Below, in pieces: positions 58,641 to 64,000 of a stretch of 64,000 bases of DNA. Source of the DNA: Gerris lacustris (taxonomy: Eukaryota > Arthropoda > Insecta > Hemiptera > Gerridae); contig OX578284.1 in assembly GCA_951217055.1 (NCBI GenBank), forward strand, positions 20,098,187 through 20,162,186, read 5' to 3'. The notes beneath the pieces are model-generated. The model ran no database searches. It was not told the DNA's origin and saw nothing but the letters and a program-made list of their open reading frames with translations. The position numbers and the translations under genes were made by a program. Numbering within the stretch: position 1 is the stretch's first letter; every line of letters starts with the position of its first letter.

Positions 58641-59933
58641 CGTATAAAGGGAAGTTAAAAGGTCATCCACGTGTCTCTTTTAGTAATATTATTTCTAATA
58701 TGTGTTGTGAATTTAGGATTATACTAGAAAGGGATGCAAGAATTGAAAACCCTATTTTGGTATTTGGTTACCCTTATCCTGGATGTTTACCCTGAGGATT
58801 TAAAGGGGGAAATAGAGGAAGAACCTGCGGCTTGGTCCAAACTTGAACACAACGTCACGGCTTAGAAATGATAAGATCGGTTTTGAGTGTTGTACAAATA
58901 TTGGTAGAATCTCACTAGGCAAATCTTCCTACCTTAACCTAAACATAGTCTAAATAAGCATTCAATAATCCATATTATTTGATGATAGAAACCTCGTCAT
59001 TCAACTGGCACAAAATGTTGCACTTTCATTTCATAGATTTAGAAGTAATAGCACTAAAAACGTATAATAAAAAGACAATATACAGTGTCACCTCACGAGT
59101 GATATTCCTGTGTCCAAAAGTTATTTAGACAAAGGTATATTATCCCTGCAGTAAATATAAATAAGAGATATTATCTTTAAAGGATATAGATGGAATTATG
59201 TCCTTAAAAAATGAGTAATAATAAATTTCGGGCAGAGACACCGTACCAGTAGTTCTACCGGAAAAAAATCTAACGATCCCAATGCAACCATAAAGGAATA
59301 CAACAATTCAATAGTTTTCTTAAAGTTCTAATGTTCCTTTTGAAACTCTCCACTTTTTAAGCAGTTTCAACAGATGAAAGACAACATTGGAATAACCTAA
59401 CCTCTTCATATAACCTCCTCCAGAACCTTATCTTATCATAACCTTAACCTAATACTTGTGAATTCTGTTTATTGTGATTTTTATAGTTATTAGAGGTTAT
59501 TTATATTTCAAATTTTATATATTAAGTGCAATCTAGTTATTTAGTCTTTGTTTTTGTGCCTAATGATAAAGTAACATCCGAAATATATTGCTTTTTTAAA
59601 AACGTATGTCCATTTAAAATGTTGTCACTTTCTTAAACCTTATAATACAACAATTGTTACATTGTTATATTTAGCAACATAAAACATTTAACGTTTAACT
59701 TCAAGAAGAGATGATGAAAGTTAGTAAGCGAAATGTACTCAAAATACATAATATGAGTAGAATAAATAAAACAAATGCCAATGAGAACTAATCAAATAAA
59801 AAAAAAAATGTATCAGCGTGAGTGAGAAATTCCTAGAAGAATATATTATTATTAGAAGTTATTCAAAATGTTTAAATTTTAAGATTTTTATTAACAGTTG
59901 CCTTCTATAAATAATTAGATTATTTATTAGGTA
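58641..59933. other. No recognisable gene
   Basis: AT-rich, unassigned. Confidence 0.5.
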
Positions 59934-60150
59934 CATCTTCAGATTGTTACTCCCTTATGTTGTTTTAAAATAAAAATACTTTAACTAAATAACTATGTAT
60001 TAAAAAAAAGGGATAGTCCAAATGTACTTTGGGACAAAGGAATATCCTACTTCTGTTTTGATAAGGGAAGTAACAGTCTGAAGAAGAAAATTCCTTACAC
60101 CTTCTTTAGGTTGTTACTCCCTTCAGTTTTTCTAAAAAAGTGCCCTTTAT
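59934..60150 (-). mobile_element. Family F element, copy 2 (inverted)
   Basis: 'gggacaaaggaatatcctac' ... 'aagggaagtaacagtctgaa' is the reverse of the 15013-15090 block. 'ttgttactccctt' ends occur near 59945 and 60109. Confidence 0.6.
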
Positions 60151-60490
60151 TACTTCTAAATAATAATGGGGGTCTGTTGATACTTCTTAATCAAATAATT
60201 ACAATAGATAAGTTCAAGGATAATGCTTCTTTATATGCCTTTATTAAACTTTACTTGACATATGTACTCACGATGACAATGGAGGTTAATAGAAAAACAC
60301 AAAAACAACTACTTAAAAATAGGTTTTATCAAATACACATTCATATATTATTTTTTTAAACGTGGATGTATTTTTTGGACAGAAGAAATTTCCGTCACAC
60401 AAGAAATGACCGATGAAAAAAGTCATAAAATGTGATAAATATACTACCAGGAAGTTAGGATCTAACAGGTCATAGCTCGATTTTCACTTT

Positions 60491-60672
60491 TTAGTACTAT
60501 ATTTCGCCAATAGGAGTGCTTAAGCAAATATTTTCTAAATTTTATGTAAAATTATATGAGCAACTTGAAGGACCAACACCGATTTTATTCAATTCTGAAA
60601 AGCTTTTACGATTATATTTCGCCAATAGGAGTGCTGTAGTATTTAGTACTATATTTCGCCAATAGGAGTGCT
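60491..60672. repeat. Three copies of tatatttcgccaataggagtgct
   Basis: A 23-bp core occurs without mismatch at 60498-60520, 60613-60635 and 60650-60672. Copies 1 and 3 share the extended prefix 'tagtac'. Unequal spacing shows it is not a simple tandem array. Confidence 0.9.
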
Positions 60673-60892
60673 GAACTAAATATTATAATTAATGAAATCA
60701 GAGCTCCTAGCGGACCAAACCCGAATTTCTTTCGAACCATCCATGATTTAATGTTTTTCTATGAAATGGAGAATTTTTTTTTTTTTAACTTACTTTGATT
60801 TATTTATATAGACATACAAACGAATATACAACGAAAATAATTTTCTAGGCCGGTCATATTTTTTGTTATCATCCGGTTCTTATTGTATAAGA

Positions 60893-60940
60893 TAGCGTGC
60901 AAAAATTTGTTTGACTAACATTAAGCTAGAATTTTTCACT
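60893..60940. repeat. Single arm of the 26842 inverted-repeat family
   Basis: 'gatagcgtgcaaaaatttgt' + 'ttgactaacattaagctaga' matches the arms at 26842-26995. Confidence 0.65.
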
Positions 60941-62042
60941 TCTTTCTTAAATTTCAAATTTTAAATCCCTACCATCTTTTCCTTTCCCCTTTCCATTTTA
61001 CCTTTTAGGTGGTGATACCAAAAAAAAATTGTTTTTATACATTTTAAGGAGTAGCCTTTTCTAATTCTAAGAGTATTAGCAGACTTCTAAACTATCAAAG
61101 GAAACACACTTAAAGGTTAAGGAATAATTTAGTGATGAAGAGATGGGTAAGGGGATTTTATAAGGGGATTAAGCCTCATAATGTGAATAACAGAACTAAA
61201 CTGTCCTATGAGCCTACGGCTGTCGCAGTCAGTGTAGTTTACTTTGACAGTCATGCGACATGTACCAACCACATGTCGTATGACACCTCGCGACACTTTA
61301 CTTGATATTCTATCATTTGATACGGATTGTGTAATTGTCGAGCAAATGAAATTGATGTATGCAAACGGACCTTTAATGATTTCATTAACTTAAGTATACA
61401 TTATATTCTATTAAACACAAATATTATTTCACCTGAACTAACCAACGCTGATTAGAAGCACACTTCTGGAACTCAGTCAACTAATCTAGTTTAGTACAAA
61501 ACATTTCGGTTTCAAATCGTTTAGAACTATTGACTCAGATACCTGATTCTCACAATAGTTCTACAATTCCCCATTTACTGCAATGTAATCAATAGAAATC
61601 TCTCTAATAGTCTCAATTATTCCAGGAGCGTAAGCATTTAGACCAAAACGTGATTGCGTTTGGGTAATTGAATGATAGGTAAATTCTTGAATATATCATC
61701 TTATCATATATTATTCTATCTAAGTGGATCGGGTTACATCTTTAATTTTAAAAGCCATGTTGATAAACTAACAATGAAAATCGGATCTACATTTTACTAT
61801 ATTAAATTATATTTTGCGTTTAGACAAATATAATTAAATGTTAGAAAACGTATTGTTCCTAAACAAAAGAATGTCAAAATTATTATTTTCAAGGTCTAAA
61901 GCCATAAGAGGGTTTAAGAAAAAAGTTGTAAAAAATGAGTTCTTTTGTAATAGCAAGTAAAGAAAAAAACTATCACTATTTAAAACAATACCACTTAAAC
62001 TTATTAATTTTCCAATAAAATATAGCTCCGAATAGAAATGGC
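60941..62042. other. No recognisable gene
   Basis: AT-rich, with a GC-moderate patch at 61200-61310. No exon of the neighbouring convertase gene could be recognised. Confidence 0.45.
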
Positions 62043-62280
62043 TGGAACTAAGAACTCTTCTTAGTCACAACATGTCTTCTTCTTCTTTATAAAGTGAGAT
62101 ACTCAAAGGTTGACTACTTTGTTTATACATTTAAATTAAATTTAGAAACAACTAATTTTTTTTCTTTCTTTATTGGAACTAAGAACTCTTAAGAAAATTA
62201 GTTATTCCCACATTTAATTTAAATGTATAAAGAAAGTAGTCACTCTTTAAATACCTCACTTTAAAAAGAAGACATGCCTA
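62043..62280. mobile_element. Inverted-repeat MITE, about 90-bp arms
   Basis: 'catgtcttcttcttctttat' ... 'tatacatttaaattaaat' at 62069-62160 is mirrored at 62195-62278. 'ggaactaagaactctt' occurs as a direct repeat at 62043 and 62175. Confidence 0.75.
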
Positions 62281-62594
62281 CAGTAGTTTTTCTAAACACA
62301 AAAAACTCCAGTCACAAAACCGAGCAGAATAAATAGAATGAAGTACCTTACCATAATTAAACTTTTTTTTATCATAATTTTCTATTTATTTTAAACCTCT
62401 TTTCAGTCAGGTATAAAATATTATTGTACAAATAGTACGTTTTAAATTTACATTTATAAATACGATTTATTTACTATCAATCGTATTCCGATATTCTACG
62501 GGTTTGTTTTAAATGCATTATTGTTATCTCTACGGTGTCATTTAATAATATATTCTGATTTAAAACTTCGTTAGTTGAGTTATGTTGAGCAAGA

Positions 62595-62880
62595 GCCGGT
62601 GTGGCCGTGTGAATTAAATTAGTTACCACGTCTATTCGACTATCAATACATCAAGGGTGGATAGAGGTGGTCCCACGCCGTGATGCTCTGATTTATATGA
62701 CTCACTAACGACCACATTACACTTGCTTCGGCGGTATAATGTACAAGAGGTATGATGTGTGAACTGGCTGTACCTCTATACCATGGGGCTAGTAAAAGGG
62801 GCCTAAAAGATTACCTAAATGCTAGGTTCAAACAAGTTGTTCGTCCTACCAGTTTAGTACTCGCTCTAGAACCCTAATAC
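62595..62880 (+). mobile_element. tRNA-derived SINE, family SINE-B copy 2
   Basis: It shares 'gatgctctgattta', 'cacttgcttcggcggtataa', 'tgaactggctgtac' and 'aaatgctaggttcaaacaag' with 29658-29995. The head 'gccggtgtggccgtgtg' may be the worn tRNA-like region. Confidence 0.65.
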
Positions 62881-63152
62881 ATACTAGGTTGCACATAGGT
62901 TTTCCGAATATAAGATTGTGCATTAAAAATAAAGTTATTTGTTTAATTTAAGTATAAACCAAATAATTGGCATTAGTTTTACAGGTCATCTTTAGAACTG
63001 AAAAAATGTTGAATAGAAGATTTTGATGCTGTAACTTATTGCATTGAATCTCCATCAAAAAGTTTTACTGAGAAGTATGTACAGCAAACATTGAATAAAA
63101 AAAAAGTTTGGTGTCGTAGTTAGTAAGATAGCAAAATACGGTAAAGACTCAC
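62881..63152 (-). other. Intron sequence downstream of the convertase exon
   Basis: AT-rich. The donor GTGAGT of the exon is read on the minus strand from 63152 downward. Confidence 0.6.
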
Positions 63153-63287
63153 ATAGTTATCCTTGAGATCAGGATGGTTGATCTGGATTCCATCGTCGAG
63201 AATTGAAACGACAACTCCTTTACCAGTGTAACCTCTAGCCCATGCAGGTCCAACGTTCATATCCAAACCCTCGTCCGCTCCTCCGTT
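63153..63287 (-). CDS. Proprotein convertase (furin/kexin-type, S8) internal exon
   Basis: Proprotein convertases are secretory-pathway, calcium-dependent serine proteases that cleave precursors after dibasic sites. The exon is 135 bp, phase 0 at both ends, 45 codons. It is bordered by a pyrimidine tract plus CAG acceptor (read down from 63288) and a TAT|GTGAGT donor (63152-63147). The translation begins [20 protein letters not shown] and continues [20 protein letters not shown] then LKDNY. This is the start of the S8 catalytic domain; the first Asp of ILDDG is the catalytic Asp, and the following Asp and HPDL block are family hallmarks. The ILDDG form is closer to furin/PACE4-like members than to PC2. 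The His and Ser exons and the prodomain were not recognised in the window, so this is a partial gene and its exact paralogue is undetermined. Confidence 0.9.
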
Positions 63288-64000
63288 CTGTAACAGATAA
63301 AATAAAACTCAATAAGATAAATGTCTTCAAATGAGGACAGTTTCTTGATAAATTGTGATACCCATATTTTGCTCTTGAACATCAAAGAAATAACCTAAAT
63401 TAATAACCCCTCCTTTCTGATCAAAGCATTCGGTTTGTACCATGTTATGCAAGAATAGCTATGTTTCTTTTAAATCTCTGAATTAAGATATTTTTATAAG
63501 ATTAAATAAGAACGCTTTAAATTTCAAAGTTAGCTTTCGGTCTCTTAAATGGAGTCGATGAGTCAAATGTGAGGCAGTAATCGTAATGTCTATCTTACTA
63601 TTTATATCAATTTCACTTGAGCATCTATTATATAAGACAGTACTCAAATCTAAAGTAAAGCCGATAAATCTTTTTTCACTCTTTCAGAGCGTTTTAATCA
63701 TCTGGTCCAATAGTTCAAATATTCTCTGTAAACTTAAAAAAAAACAGAAATAATTGGAATATGGATAGCTAGTGTTTCTCCATAAAGCAATGATAGCGAT
63801 TCACTTAAGTCACCCCTATTACGAAATGGTAAATTAAACGTCTTTGTAGATCTCTGAATAAGCCTCTATGTAAGCAGGATGGCAACCCTCCACATCATGT
63901 ACACTTTCACAATCCCTTATAAGCCTTCTCATCAGTTTATGCTTTCACGACAGACGGCTTTTCGTAAGCCCTTCTTCAATCAAAGTTACATAATTCTACG
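63288..64000 (-). other. Intron upstream of the convertase exon; unexplained open segment
   Basis: At least 713 bp without the preceding prodomain exon. A minus-strand segment, 63944 down to 63834, is open for 36 codons in GC-moderate sequence (LMRRLIRDCESVHDVEGCHP in part) and ends in TAA. It does not resemble the convertase and could be a repeat fragment or chance. Confidence 0.5.

Overview
The window is a strongly AT-rich stretch of animal nuclear DNA, most likely from an arthropod or related invertebrate. The evidence is a young BEL/Pao LTR retrotransposon, decayed PIF/Harbinger, hAT-like, Tc1/mariner-like and pogo-like DNA transposons, tRNA-derived SINEs, long (TA)n and (CT)n tracts, and a spliced exon with consensus GT/AG borders. 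I see no prokaryotic gene organisation. The species cannot be named from the sequence.

Host coding content is almost nil. The one convincing host exon is at 63153-63287 on the minus strand. It is a 45-codon, phase-0 internal exon of a furin/kexin-type proprotein convertase (peptidase family S8) and carries the catalytic-Asp motif. No other exon of that gene was recognised, so much of the right flank may be its introns. A CpG-containing, less AT-rich stretch at 47400-47950 is the only other place that looks as if it could hold a promoter or 5' exon.

Layout. 0-20 kb: minisatellites, a Harbinger-like MITE, and several copies of interspersed families I call A, B, C and D, ending with a Tc1/mariner-like element (18857-19684). 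21.4-22.2 kb: a two-copy repeat between (TA)n tracts, carrying a hammerhead-ribozyme-like core. 24-29 kb: nested repeats, including a Harbinger transposase fragment inside a family A copy. 30071-36995: a complete BEL/Pao retrotransposon with apparently identical 261-bp LTRs, a CCAAG target duplication, and a gag-pol frame interrupted by a single stop codon. 40-45 kb: a pogo-like element, then a hAT-like composite that landed in and split a 30-bp minisatellite and itself contains a large TA-flanked palindrome. 50.5-51.9 kb: a second hAT element with a perfect 8-bp duplication. 53.9-57.4 kb: a large foldback structure whose left arm was invaded by a 2.9-kb Harbinger element with HARBI1-like remnants. 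60-64 kb: small inverted repeats, a SINE, and the convertase exon.

The two most interesting signals are not conventional genes. The first is the hammerhead-like cores at 21.65 and 21.96 kb, with related motifs scattered elsewhere. The second is a shared modular design in otherwise different repeat families: a common internal cassette, an 'agacagac' stretch, and a terminal hairpin followed by A-rich sequence. This suggests one superfamily of non-autonomous elements.
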